Of a stretch of 64,000 nucleotides of DNA, positions 24,335 through 34,236 are shown one piece after another. This DNA comes from Cerina litoralis (GTDB lineage: Bacteria; Bacteroidota; Bacteroidia; Flavobacteriales; Flavobacteriaceae), in assembly GCA_022008415.1 (NCBI GenBank), contig JAIRBC010000010.1, positions 1-64,000 of the forward strand, written 5' to 3'. The position numbers were made by a program, and so were the translations under genes. Positions within the stretch are counted from its first letter, which is position 1. Each line of letters begins with the position of its first letter. Under the pieces are notes generated by a model. It was not told the origin of the DNA. It did not search any database and saw only the letters and a program-made list of their open reading frames with translations.

Positions 24335-25606
24335 ATGCGTAAACCAATTCTTTTAGTATTGATTTTTTTAATCGTAACAAGCTGTGCATCCACTAAATAC
24401 AAGAAATATAATAAAAGATTAACGGCCGTTCTTAATTCGGAATTTTACCACAACCAATTTTTGGGACTTTTGGTGTATGACCCACAAACCTTGGATACCT
24501 TATTTAGTTGTAACTCCAAGAAATATTTTACCCCTGCGAGCAATACAAAGATTTTCACCCTGTATACCGGCCTTAAATTATTGCCGAAAAATATTCCCGC
24601 TGTACGATATAAGATAAGCAACGACACGCTGTTTTTGGAAGGTACCGGGGATCCTTCTTTGCTACATCCCTATTTTAGGGATAGCACGGTACTACAATTT
24701 GCAAAGGGATTTTCGGATGTCGCGCTGTACCTCAATAATTTTCAAGAAGACAAATTTGGTCCGGGATGGGCATGGGACGACTTTGATTACTATTATTCCC
24801 CCGAACGGAGCGGGATGCCCATATATGGCAATGTAGTACGCATGCAAAACGGTTCTCCCCCGTATATCTCCCCTACCCTTTTTTCGGATAACGTGGTTTC
24901 CATGTCGCATACCCGGAATCGCGAGGAAAGTAGGAATATTTTTTACTTGAACCCTTTGGATAAAGATACTTTGGAAGTGCCTTTTATAGTGGACAGCACA
25001 CTCATCAAGAATCTCTGGAACAAGGAACTGGGAAGGAAAGTAACCCTAGTGAACCAAATGCCGGAAGGCGAATTGCGCACCCTGTACAGCATCCCGTCCG
25101 ATACGCTGTACAAAAGAATGATGTACGTAAGCGACAATTTTATTGCAGAACAGTTATTGGTCGTGGCGTCTTCCACGCTTTCGGATACATTGAACGGAGG
25201 CCGCGCCCAAAAGTACATGTTGGAGCACGACCTGGCAGATTTAAGGCAGCCGCCAAAATGGGTAGATGGTTCCGGACTTTCCCGATACAACCTGTTTACT
25301 CCGGAATCTATGGTGCAAATTCTCAATAAAATGTACCGCGAATTTCCCAAAGAACGGCTGTTCAATCTTTTTCCCGTCGGCGGGGTTTCGGGTACTTTGA
25401 AAAACTGGTATCCCGGAAATCCGGAACCCTATTTATATGCCAAATCCGGCAGTCTTAGCAACAATTACAACCTCAGTGGTTATCTCATAACCAAATCTGG
25501 AAAAACGCTTATCTTCAGTTTCATGAATAATCATTATTTAGAACCGACCGTAGAATTAAAAGACCATATGCAGCAAGTATTTGAATGGATAAGAGATGAG
25601 TATTGA
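24335..25606 (+). CDS. dacB: PBP4-type D-Ala-D-Ala carboxypeptidase/endopeptidase (S13) lipoprotein
   Basis: A 423-aa lipoprotein (signal ending VTSC, C17). The S13 serine active site is S69-x2-K72 (PASNTKIF), the second motif is SDN, and the third is KSGS near the end. Such enzymes trim peptidoglycan stem peptides in the periplasm. The ATG at 24335 gives a proper lipoprotein signal; a GTG 33 bp earlier would place extra residues before it. The nudK gene is convergent, 10 bp away. Confidence 0.88.
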   Translation: MRKPILLVLIFLIVTSCASTKYKKYNKRLTAVLNSEFYHNQFLGLLVYDPQTLDTLFSCNSKKYFTPASNTKIFTLYTGLKLLPKNIPAVRYKISNDTLFLEGTGDPSLLHPYFRDSTVLQFAKGFSDVALYLNNFQEDKFGPGWAWDDFDYYYSPERSGMPIYGNVVRMQNGSPPYISPTLFSDNVVSMSHTRNREESRNIFYLNPLDKDTLEVPFIVDSTLIKNLWNKELGRKVTLVNQMPEGELRTLYSIPSDTLYKRMMYVSDNFIAEQLLVVASSTLSDTLNGGRAQKYMLEHDLADLRQPPKWVDGSGLSRYNLFTPESMVQILNKMYREFPKERLFNLFPVGGVSGTLKNWYPGNPEPYLYAKSGSLSNNYNLSGYLITKSGKTLIFSFMNNHYLEPTVELKDHMQQVFEWIRDEY

Positions 25607-25616
25607 TAAATCCTAG

Positions 25617-26198
25617 TTAGACAACATTATGAATTTTTGCATACTGTAACAACATAATGGTTTTGGCGTCGCGGATTTCCCCCGTTGCTATCATTTCCAT
25701 TGCCTTATCAAATGAAAATTCCAATACCTCTATATTTTCGGTTTCATCAACCGCACCTCCGCCTTCGCCGACTTTCATACGGCTGTCATAAGCACCGATA
25801 AAAAAATAAAGTATCTCCGTTACCGACCCGGGCGACATATAAGATTCGAATACTTTCTGGACCTTATCGATCTTATATCCCGTCTCCTCTTCAACTTCCT
25901 TTTTAATACATTCTTCGGGACTATCGCCATCCAATACCCCGGCACATACCTCTATCATCATTCCAGAGGTGTTTCCATTGATATACGTCGGCATACGAAA
26001 CTGACGGGTGAGCACCACGCTTCCCTTGGATTTGTTATACAGCAAAATTGCAGCCCCATTGCCCCGGTCATAGGCTTCACGGGATTGGGTTTCCCAACTG
26101 CCATCTTCCCTCTGATATTCAAAAGTAATTTTACTCAGCGTATACCAATTGTCCGAAAGCAGCTCTTTTTTAATGTTTTTGACGTTGCCGTTTTTCAA
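25617..26198 (-). CDS. nudK: Nudix hydrolase, GDP-mannose pyrophosphatase type
   Basis: A 193-aa cytosolic enzyme with a Nudix box at about 87-110 (GVLDGDSPEECIKKEVEEETGY; Lys replaces the usual Arg before EV). Similar proteins cut GDP-mannose or ADP-ribose. A TTG at 26198 is the only credible start between the upstream stop and the conserved region. The length is normal. Confidence 0.85.
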   Translation of the reverse strand: MKNGNVKNIKKELLSDNWYTLSKITFEYQREDGSWETQSREAYDRGNGAAILLYNKSKGSVVLTRQFRMPTYINGNTSGMMIEVCAGVLDGDSPEECIKKEVEEETGYKIDKVQKVFESYMSPGSVTEILYFFIGAYDSRMKVGEGGGAVDETENIEVLEFSFDKAMEMIATGEIRDAKTIMLLQYAKIHNVV

Positions 26199-26369
26199 AA
26201 CGAAAGTTGGTTAATATTCAATTTAGAGATATGGATAACCGAATATCGATAATTAATAAATTTAACGTTTCGGAATTAGTTGCTATGCTGGTTTTGAACT
26301 TTTTGATTGAACCGAGAAACTAAATCAAAGCAGAACCTGGGTAAAACATTTATCCAATGCTTTTTTTTG

Positions 26370-27380
26370 TTACCATCGAATAACGGCACTGCCCCAAGTA
26401 AAACCACTGCCAAAAGCAGCCAGGACAACCAAACCGCCTTCTTTTACTTTGCCCTGTTCCCAAGCTTCGGTCAATGCTATGGGAATTGAAGCCGCCGTAG
26501 TGTTACCGTAATTCATGATGTTGTTATACACCTGGTCGTCGTTCAAGCCAAATTTATGCTGTATGAACTGGGAAATCCTCAAATTGGCCTGATGAGGGAC
26601 CAGGAGGTCGATATCCGTAGTTTTTAGATCGTTTTTTTCCAAACCCTCCTTTATTACTTCACTAAACCTTACCACCGCGTTTTTAAAGACAAATTGTCCG
26701 TTCATATATGGAAAATATGAATGGTCGTCAGGATCGTTGTCAGCAATGATATCGTTTACCCAGCGCTTGCCCATTCCAGGGGCAATCACCGAAAGTTCCT
26801 CTGCGTGCTGTCCTTCCGAATGTAAATGGGTAGAGAGAATTCCTTTATTGGGGTCCTCTTCCCTGCTCAAGACCGCTGCTCCAGCTCCGTCACCGAAAAT
26901 TACCGATACTCCCCTCCCTCGGGTGGTCATATCCAGACCGTGGGACTGCAGTTCGGAACCGATAACCAAAATATTTTTGTACATCCCACTTTTTATATAC
27001 TGATCGGCTACGGAGATCGCGTAAATGAATCCGGAACATTGATTGCGCACATCCAAGGCGCCCACGGTTTTGATTCCTAAATCGCGCTGTACCAAAACGC
27101 CAGGGCCGGGAAAATAATAATCCGGACTCAAAGTGGCAAAAACAATAAAATCGATGTCATTCTTATCCAACCCTGCTCTTTCAAGTGCAATATTTGCCGC
27201 TTTAACACCCATTGTGGTGGTAGTTTGCCCATCGCCCTTCACTACGTGGCGACGTTCCTTTATTCCCGTTCGCTCTTGGATCCAGGCATCATTGGTATCC
27301 ATTATTTTCGAAAGATCATCGTTGGTCACTACGTTCTCCGGCACATAGAAACCCAAACCTGTTATTTTGGAATTGTACAT
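26370..27380 (-). CDS. fabH: 3-oxoacyl-ACP synthase III
   Basis: A 336-aa thiolase-fold enzyme that condenses acyl-CoA with malonyl-ACP to start fatty-acid chains. The catalytic triad is C115 (NQCSGF), His in VPHQAN and Asn in NYGNTTAAS. FabH-like paralogues are common in Flavobacteria, so a role in branched-chain priming or a special lipid is possible. It is a single gene, divergent from htpG. Confidence 0.92.
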   Translation of the reverse strand: MYNSKITGLGFYVPENVVTNDDLSKIMDTNDAWIQERTGIKERRHVVKGDGQTTTTMGVKAANIALERAGLDKNDIDFIVFATLSPDYYFPGPGVLVQRDLGIKTVGALDVRNQCSGFIYAISVADQYIKSGMYKNILVIGSELQSHGLDMTTRGRGVSVIFGDGAGAAVLSREEDPNKGILSTHLHSEGQHAEELSVIAPGMGKRWVNDIIADNDPDDHSYFPYMNGQFVFKNAVVRFSEVIKEGLEKNDLKTTDIDLLVPHQANLRISQFIQHKFGLNDDQVYNNIMNYGNTTAASIPIALTEAWEQGKVKEGGLVVLAAFGSGFTWGSAVIRW

Positions 27381-27653
27381 AATCCAGTTGTTTAGATTAA
27401 AATAAGGTATAGACCCGTATTAAGGAAAGTGCAATATATGAAGATTGTCAACCTTTTTTACATTTTATTCAAGGTAGTTTAAATTCCTCTTGGTAGCTTA
27501 AAAGTGTCAGTTTGTCACCTGCACCGCTTCTGGTATTTTTTTTGACAAGGAACTAACCAATAAAAATAATACAGGACTCCCTATTGGAAGGGTGGTTTTA
27601 TAAAAATTAATGGGATTCCATCCTCCGAGGGAATAAAAAAATGATATTATATT

Positions 27654-29540
27654 ATGGCTACAGGTAAAATAAACGTTTCTGTGGAAAACATATTTCCACT
27701 AATCAAGAAATTTCTTTACAGCGATCATGAAATATTTTTAAGGGAGCTGATATCCAATTCCACGGATGCTACCTTAAAACTAAAACATTTGGCATCCATT
27801 GGGGAGGCGAAAGTAGAATACGGAAATCCGTTGATCGAGGTAAAGGTCGATAAAAAAGGTAAAAAACTTCACATTATAGACCAAGGAATTGGGATGACCG
27901 AAGAGGAGGTCAAAAAATACATTAACGAAGTAGCCTTTTCGGGGGCCGAAGAATTCTTGGACAAATACAAGGATGCCGCCAAAGACTCTGGAATTATAGG
28001 GCATTTTGGATTGGGTTTCTATTCTGCCTTTATGGTTGCTGGCAAGGTAGAGATCATCACAAAAAGCTACAAGGATGAGCCGGCGGTACATTGGACCTGC
28101 GACGGATCCCCCAATTTTGAAATTGAGGAATCCAAAAAGAAGGAACGTGGAACCGAAATAATTCTGCACATTGCCGAAGATTCGACCGAATTCTTGGAGG
28201 AAAACCGTATCGGCGATCTTTTAAGGAAGTACAACAAGTTTATGCCCATTCCTATTAAATTTGGAATGCGCACGGAAACTTTGCCAAAACCCGAAGGGGC
28301 CAAAGAGGATGATCCAGCGCCGACCAAAGAGGTAGACAATATTATCAACAATCCAAATCCGGCATGGACCAAACAGCCTACCGATCTTAAAGATGAGGAT
28401 TACAAGGAGTTTTACAGGGAACTTTATCCCATGCAGTTTGAGGAGCCGTTGTTCCACATACACCTAAATGTAGACTATCCGTTTAACTTGACGGGAATTT
28501 TGTATTTCCCAAAGTTGACCAACGATATGAACATACAAAAGGATCGGATCCAATTGTATCAAAACCAAGTATTTGTTACGGATAACGTGGAAGGGATCGT
28601 ACCGGAGTTTCTCACCATGCTCAGGGGTGTCATCGATTCGCCCGACATTCCATTGAACGTATCCCGTTCCTACCTGCAAGCCGATGGTGCGGTAAAAAAG
28701 ATATCGTCATACATCACACGAAAGGTGGCCGACAAATTGACATCGCTCTTTAAAAATAACCGGGAGGAATTTGAGACCAAGTGGAACGATATTAAAATGG
28801 TCATAGAATACGGAATGCTTTCCGAAGAGAAATTCTTTGAAAAGGCCGATGCGTTTGCACTTTATCCCACGGTCGACAATAAATACTTTACCTTCGAAGA
28901 ACTGCAAGAAAAAATTAAGGACAACCAGACCGATAAGGATGATAAATTGGTAATTCTATACGCATCGGACACCCAAGCACAGCACAGTTATATAGAAGCT
29001 GCTAAAGCCAAAGGCTACGAGGTATTGCTGTTGGACTCCCCAATCATTTCGCACTTGATGCAAAAATTGGAAACATCCAAAGATAAAATATCATTCGCCC
29101 GGGTAGATGCCGATCATCTGGATAACCTGATCAAAAAGGAAGACACCCAAATTTCAAAATTATCGGATGAGGAAAAGGATAAACTTAAAAAGGAATTGGA
29201 AGAAACCATCCAGAACAAGAGTTATACCGTTCAATTGGAGGCCATGGACAGTGACGCCTCTCCCTTTATTATTACCGAACCCGAATTTATGAGGCGGATG
29301 AAGGAAATGCAGCAGACCGGTGGAGGCGGTATGTTCGGGATGGGTAATATGCCCGAGATGTACAACCTAATCGTGAACACCAACCACGAATTGGTCTCCG
29401 AGATTCTCAACACCAAGACGACCAAGAAGAAGGAAAGGTTGATAAACCAAGCCTTGGATTTGGCCCGACTTTCCAAAGGACTTCTTAAAGGTGAGGAATT
29501 GACCAACTTTATTAAGAGAAGTTACGAGATGGTCAAGTAG
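27654..29540 (+). CDS. htpG: chaperone HtpG (Hsp90)
   Basis: A 628-aa cytosolic ATP-dependent chaperone. The GHKL ATPase domain shows LRELISNSTDATLK, DQGIGMTEEEV and GHFGLGFYSAF; the middle and C-terminal dimerisation domains follow, and a Met/Gly-rich stretch (GGGMFGMGNMPEM) lies near residue 563. Full length. A strong terminator lies behind it. Confidence 0.97.
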   Translation: MATGKINVSVENIFPLIKKFLYSDHEIFLRELISNSTDATLKLKHLASIGEAKVEYGNPLIEVKVDKKGKKLHIIDQGIGMTEEEVKKYINEVAFSGAEEFLDKYKDAAKDSGIIGHFGLGFYSAFMVAGKVEIITKSYKDEPAVHWTCDGSPNFEIEESKKKERGTEIILHIAEDSTEFLEENRIGDLLRKYNKFMPIPIKFGMRTETLPKPEGAKEDDPAPTKEVDNIINNPNPAWTKQPTDLKDEDYKEFYRELYPMQFEEPLFHIHLNVDYPFNLTGILYFPKLTNDMNIQKDRIQLYQNQVFVTDNVEGIVPEFLTMLRGVIDSPDIPLNVSRSYLQADGAVKKISSYITRKVADKLTSLFKNNREEFETKWNDIKMVIEYGMLSEEKFFEKADAFALYPTVDNKYFTFEELQEKIKDNQTDKDDKLVILYASDTQAQHSYIEAAKAKGYEVLLLDSPIISHLMQKLETSKDKISFARVDADHLDNLIKKEDTQISKLSDEEKDKLKKELEETIQNKSYTVQLEAMDSDASPFIITEPEFMRRMKEMQQTGGGGMFGMGNMPEMYNLIVNTNHELVSEILNTKTTKKKERLINQALDLARLSKGLLKGEELTNFIKRSYEMVK

Positions 29541-29593
29541 TGTTTGTCTATAAAGTTCGATATCTGTTTTAGACAAAATAAATTAGAAAAGAG

Positions 29594-29630
29594 ACCGCTT
29601 TGCCCAATTTTTGGACAAAGCGGTTTTTTT
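29594..29630 (+). terminator. Rho-independent terminator of htpG
   Basis: ACCGCTTTG (29594-29602) pairs with CAAAGCGGT (29616-29624), and the T run reaches 29630. It ends htpG; its reverse side may also serve the SDR gene coming from the right. Confidence 0.9.
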
Positions 29631-29643
29631 TATTAAAGCCTAT

Positions 29644-30405
29644 TCAAAATGGGGATGGGCTAACGGACGTCCAGCCACCGTCGACGATCAGACTTTGTCC
29701 AGTGATATGTTTGGCGCTATCCGAAACCAAAAAGAGGGCAGCGGCGGCAATATCCGAAACCGAGGCCGGTTTTCCCATGGGCGTTAATTTTTGCCAAACT
29801 TTGGCGTAGTCCAAATCTTGCAGGGTTCTTTCGGTCAACGTTGCCCCCGGTGCAATGGTGTTGATGTTGATATTGAGGGGAGATAGTTCTAGCACAAGGT
29901 TTTTTGCCATCATTTCCAAAGCGGCCTTGCTCATGGCATATGCGGCCAGATTTTTATGTGCCTGATGCGCGGTAACCGACGACGTCAAAAGAATGGTGCC
30001 GCCACTGCCCTGGTCTTTCATTTGTTTTGCGGCCGCTTGAGCCAAAAAGAAACTGCCTCCAAGGTTGGTTCTTACCAACTTAAAAAAGGAGTCTTCGGAA
30101 TAGGTAAGGAAATCCCCGAACAAGGTAATCCCGGCATTGGCGATAACGATGTCTAGCTGCCCAAATTCCGACACGCTCTTGTCCACCATGTTTTGTATCA
30201 CCTCCAAATCACTGGAGTCGCCCGAAAAAGCGATACATTTACCCGCTTTCGATTCTAAGCTTCTAACCGCGTTGGCAGCCAATTGGGCATCGATATCGTT
30301 CAGGACTACGTTGGCTCCAGATTCAACCAAACAACGACATATTTCCAGTCCAATTCCCTGTCCCGCACCCGTAACAATCACTGTTTTTCCCTTGAAATCC
30401 ATCAT
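29644..30405 (-). CDS. SDR family oxidoreductase, candidate sugar(-acid) dehydrogenase
   Basis: A 253-aa NAD(P)-dependent classical short-chain dehydrogenase: TGAGQGIG cofactor motif at about 12-19, NAG in the IANAGI block, catalytic Ser in TSSVT and Y-x3-K in YAMSK, and the C-terminal TGQSLIVDGG. The position 190 bp behind a sugar-acid dehydratase and a FucP-type permease suggests L-fucose dehydrogenase or 2-keto-3-deoxy-L-fuconate dehydrogenase activity. This is inference; SDR specificity cannot be read from motifs. Confidence 0.85.
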   Translation of the reverse strand: MMDFKGKTVIVTGAGQGIGLEICRCLVESGANVVLNDIDAQLAANAVRSLESKAGKCIAFSGDSSDLEVIQNMVDKSVSEFGQLDIVIANAGITLFGDFLTYSEDSFFKLVRTNLGGSFFLAQAAAKQMKDQGSGGTILLTSSVTAHQAHKNLAAYAMSKAALEMMAKNLVLELSPLNININTIAPGATLTERTLQDLDYAKVWQKLTPMGKPASVSDIAAAALFLVSDSAKHITGQSLIVDGGWTSVSPSPF

Positions 30406-30597
30406 TTTTAGTATTAAGTATTTAGTGCAAAGTAGCTAGTACTGGGCAGTGGAGTATTTGAAATTTTTGTGATATCAAAATAAATCGACTCAAAAACAAA
30501 GTAATACGACAACATTTGGTATTATTTTATCGATTTATTGCGTTTTGTCAAGGACATTCGTCGTTGTACCTGGCACCCTATACTTTGTACTTCCTTG

Positions 30598-32319
30598 CTA
30601 ATGCGAATCCCGTGACACTTTATCTCCCGATTTTCCGACCAAAAAGTCCATATCGGCACCCAAATGGGCCTGTTGAACGTGATTGCAATACAAAGCCACG
30701 TATCCACGATCACTGATCGGCGGTTGTGCCTTGCGCTCCTTCTTACGCCTATCCAATTCTTCCTGCGTTAAATTTACCATTAGCGTCCTATTGGGAACGT
30801 CCAAGGTAATCAGGTCTCCGTTTTGGATAACCGAGAAATTGCCGCCCATAGCCGCTTCCGGGGATGCGTGCAATACTACGGTTCCAAACCCGGTACCGCT
30901 CATACGGCCGTCGGAAATCCGGACCATATCCTTCACCCCTTTGGCCAAAAGCTTTTTGGGCAGTCCCATATTGCCAACTTCGGGCATGCCCGGATATCCC
31001 TTGGGACCCACATGCTTTAGGACTAGGACGCTGTTCTCATCGACTTCCAAGGCAGTAGAATCGATTCTCAACTTATAGTCCTCTATGTTTTCAAAAACTA
31101 CCGCCTTGCCCGTGTGTTTCATCAAATGGGCACTAGCGGCCGAAGGTTTGATCACGGCCCCGTTTTCGCAAACGTTACCACTGAGGATCGCGAGTCCCGT
31201 TGCCTTATTAAAGGGGGCATTCACGGTTGCTATAATATCCGGATCGTATTTTTGGGCATTTTCAAAATTTTCCCTAATGGTCCTACCGTTGGCCGTAATA
31301 CAATCCTTGTGCAATATGTCCCGTAGTTCTTTCTGCACCGCGGGCAATCCACCGGCATAAAATAAATCTTCCATAAAATATTCTCCCGCGGGTTGCAGGT
31401 TGGTTATCAAAGGAATGTTGGCGGACAATTGGTTGAAGTCCTCCAAAGTCAGAGGCACCCCGATACGTCCCGCTATCGCCAAAAGATGGATGACAAAATT
31501 GGTAGAGCCCCCAATAGCTGCATTGACCTTGATCGCATTTTCGAAAGCCTTTCGGGTAAGTATATCGGACAATCGCAGGTTTTCCTTTACCATTTCCACA
31601 ATCCGCAGACCCGACAGTTGTGCCAAAACCTTTCTGCGCGAATCGGCGGCGGGGATGGCGGCATTTTCTGGTAAGGATAGCCCCAGCGCCTCCACCATAC
31701 AAGCCATGGAAGATGCCGTACCCATCACGGCACAATGTCCGTCACTCCGACACATGGCGGCTTCAATAGATCGCAATTCCCGATCTTCTAGTTTCCCTTC
31801 GCGCACATCATCATGATAACGCCATACATCACTGGTACCTATGCTCTTGCCCTTGTATCGGCCAGTCAACATGGGACCTCCGGAAACAACGATCGTCGGG
31901 AGATCCACGCTACAGGCTCCCATGACCAAAGAGGGCGTGGTCTTGTCGCAACCACATAAAAGTACCACCCCATCCAATGGGTTTGCCCTGATGCTTTCCT
32001 CCACATCCATACTGGCGAGGTTTCGAAAGAGCATTGCTGTGGGCTTTACGAGGGTTTCCCCCATAGACATGACTGGAAATTCGACCGGAAAACCACCAGC
32101 CTCCAGAATACCTCGCTTTACCGACTGGGCGAGTTCCCTAAAATGGCCGTTGCAAGGAGTGAGTTCGGACCAAGTATTGCAGATGCCTATAATTGGCTTA
32201 TTGTTAAATTCGTAATCGGGAATCCCTTGGTTTTTCATCCAAGCACGGTATATAAAACCGTCTTTCCCCGTACGGCCAAACCATTGGCTACTGCGTAAAT
32301 TTTTTTCGTGTTCGTCCAT
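30598..32319 (-). CDS. IlvD/Edd family sugar-acid dehydratase (arabonate/fuconate type)
   Basis: A 573-aa Fe-S dehydratase. Likely cluster ligands are C47 (GICNTW), C124 (GCDKTTP) and C196 (GHCAVMGTAS). The sequence is of the pentonate dehydratase branch (L-arabonate/D-xylonate) rather than dihydroxy-acid dehydratase. L-Fuconate shares C2-C4 stereochemistry with D-arabonate, so a 2-keto-3-deoxy-fuconate product fits the surrounding fucose genes. The ATG at 32319 is preferred over a TTG at 32346. It lies between the SDR and the fucP-like gene, all on the minus strand. The substrate is inferred from context. Confidence 0.85.
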   Translation of the reverse strand: MDEHEKNLRSSQWFGRTGKDGFIYRAWMKNQGIPDYEFNNKPIIGICNTWSELTPCNGHFRELAQSVKRGILEAGGFPVEFPVMSMGETLVKPTAMLFRNLASMDVEESIRANPLDGVVLLCGCDKTTPSLVMGACSVDLPTIVVSGGPMLTGRYKGKSIGTSDVWRYHDDVREGKLEDRELRSIEAAMCRSDGHCAVMGTASSMACMVEALGLSLPENAAIPAADSRRKVLAQLSGLRIVEMVKENLRLSDILTRKAFENAIKVNAAIGGSTNFVIHLLAIAGRIGVPLTLEDFNQLSANIPLITNLQPAGEYFMEDLFYAGGLPAVQKELRDILHKDCITANGRTIRENFENAQKYDPDIIATVNAPFNKATGLAILSGNVCENGAVIKPSAASAHLMKHTGKAVVFENIEDYKLRIDSTALEVDENSVLVLKHVGPKGYPGMPEVGNMGLPKKLLAKGVKDMVRISDGRMSGTGFGTVVLHASPEAAMGGNFSVIQNGDLITLDVPNRTLMVNLTQEELDRRKKERKAQPPISDRGYVALYCNHVQQAHLGADMDFLVGKSGDKVSRDSH

Positions 32320-32603
32320 ATTAAAAGGTGTTTTAACAAATAACAAAGTGTAATTTACATCCTAATACCTACAAGAGTTCCAAAACCTTGCAGGACTAGC
32401 CAATTTACAACTAGAGCGTGGGGAAAACGATTTTCCTTATTAAAGAAATCCTTACCAAGAAATTCTTCATCAAAGTTATCCCCCTTTATTATACACGTAA
32501 GATATAAAAATCCTTCGCTATCTGAAAGGAGGGGATGTTTTCTGTTTTCCGCGAATATATCCGTTAGAATACAATGTGGTTTTGGATAAACTTATCCCAT
32601 AGT

Positions 32604-33941
32604 TTAACCCGCCTGATGTCTTTGTATTGACCTATAACTATACCAAGCTACCAACAACAAACAGACCAATGGCAAAATAAAGGAGAAGTTAACTTCAGGG
32701 ATATACCCAAAAATTTTGAGGTCGTTCAACCCAGTTCCGCCCATATCTATAATTCTTCCCTGCAGCGGCGGCATTAAAGCCCCTCCCACAATGGCCAGGA
32801 TCAATCCCGCCGATCCCAATTTTGCTTCATCCCCCATCCCGCTCAGGGCAATACCATAGATCGTAGGGAACATGAGCGACATGGCAAAGGATACACCTAC
32901 AAGACAATAAAGCCCGATCATTCCATTTATTAAAATGGCTCCCGAACAGAAAAAGGCCCCTATAAAGGCAAAGATCAACATGAGTTTAGCAGGTTTAATA
33001 TATCGGATCAGGAACGTGCAAATCCATCTGGCCGCCAGAAACAGGAGCGTGGAGGCAGCCACATAAACCATTGCGTTTAATTGGTCATCGGCAGCCCGCC
33101 CCGCATTTAAATTGGTAACATATTGATAGATGAACGTCCACACCATAATCTGACAGGCGATATAAAAAAATTGGGCCAAGACACCTTCGTAATAGTTTTT
33201 ATTGGAAAAAAGTTTAGAGAATGTTTCTTTTAGGGAAAGCTTTTCCGGGGCCATTCTCGTCCTCTCTATCCTGAGGAAAATAAATACCAACATTAGACTT
33301 AAAGACACCACTCCCAATACAATATAAGGAATACTGACAATATTAAAATCGTGTTCAATGATCTGCTGCTTTTGTTCAGGTGCCAGACTGGCCGAAAAGG
33401 TACTGGAATCTGCCCCGATCTTAGTATCCAAACGTTCTACCACGTACAATCTGGCCACCACTTGTCCCAACAAAGCGCCCATAGGATTAAACGCCTGGGA
33501 CAAATTTAAGCGCTGCGTAGCGGTTTCCGGGGCCCCTAATCCCAAAATCATGGGATTTGCTGTGGTTTCTAGAAAAGCCAAGCCAAAAGTAAGCAGGTAT
33601 AAAGAAATCAAAAACATTGGATAGCTTACCAATTTGGCCGATGGATACATCAACAATGAGCCACAGGTAAGCAAAAATAGTCCCACAATAATACTCGATT
33701 TATAACTGTAGCGCCTAATAAACAAGGCAGCGGGAATTGCCATGGTTCCGTAGCCACCGTAAAACGCAAGTTGAACATACGAAGCTTCCACATTAGAGAT
33801 ATTCAGTACATTCTTAAACACCTCGACCATGGGGTTGGTGAGATCGTTCGGAAACCCCCAAAGGAAGAATAAAGCGGTTACCAAAATAAATGGCACGAGC
33901 AGTTCTTTGGATACCACGGGGATGTGCAGTTGGTTTTTCAT
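32604..33941 (-). CDS. fucP: FucP-type sugar:proton symporter (MFS)
   Basis: A 445-aa, twelve-helix permease of the fucose/glucose-galactose:H+ symporter family. The functional Asp and Glu of E. coli FucP have counterparts in GFPNDLTNPMV and AFLETTANPM. It would import L-fucose released by the fucosidases encoded further right; related transporters carry glucose, galactose or N-acetylglucosamine, so specificity is likely but not certain. The ATG at 33941 is chosen over an upstream TTG. It probably forms a unit with the dehydratase and SDR genes, with gaps of 284 and 192 bp. Confidence 0.88.
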   Translation of the reverse strand: MKNQLHIPVVSKELLVPFILVTALFFLWGFPNDLTNPMVEVFKNVLNISNVEASYVQLAFYGGYGTMAIPAALFIRRYSYKSSIIVGLFLLTCGSLLMYPSAKLVSYPMFLISLYLLTFGLAFLETTANPMILGLGAPETATQRLNLSQAFNPMGALLGQVVARLYVVERLDTKIGADSSTFSASLAPEQKQQIIEHDFNIVSIPYIVLGVVSLSLMLVFIFLRIERTRMAPEKLSLKETFSKLFSNKNYYEGVLAQFFYIACQIMVWTFIYQYVTNLNAGRAADDQLNAMVYVAASTLLFLAARWICTFLIRYIKPAKLMLIFAFIGAFFCSGAILINGMIGLYCLVGVSFAMSLMFPTIYGIALSGMGDEAKLGSAGLILAIVGGALMPPLQGRIIDMGGTGLNDLKIFGYIPEVNFSFILPLVCLLLVAWYSYRSIQRHQAG

Positions 33942-34236
33942 CAGGTTGGGCAATTTTGTAACTGGTTCTTTAAGGTTTTTGGCTTATCACAAATTGTAAA
34001 TCAACACAGTCCTCCGTAGCCACATATACTGCACGGTTGGGGCTCCCTAGCCCTCTACCGATATTAGCTGCCAAGAAAATTGATGATTTGGATGGTCAAG
34101 ATATTGAATTTAACGATCTCCTCAATAGTATTGTTGGGAAAAATCACGAATTTACTTTTTCTAGTGTAACGCCGTGTCTACCTTTATTAATCTAATCGGA
34201 TTTGTCGTAACTTGGACCTTCCTTACAAAGAATTCT

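Noticed and set aside
26231..26323. A 30-codon plus-strand frame between nudK and fabH
   Set aside because: No ribosome-binding site, no motif and no conservation evidence; likely chance.
31283..31816. Long open frames of 130-150 codons on both strands inside the sugar-acid dehydratase gene
   Set aside because: They are antisense or shifted-frame shadows without any family similarity; the dehydratase frame explains the region.
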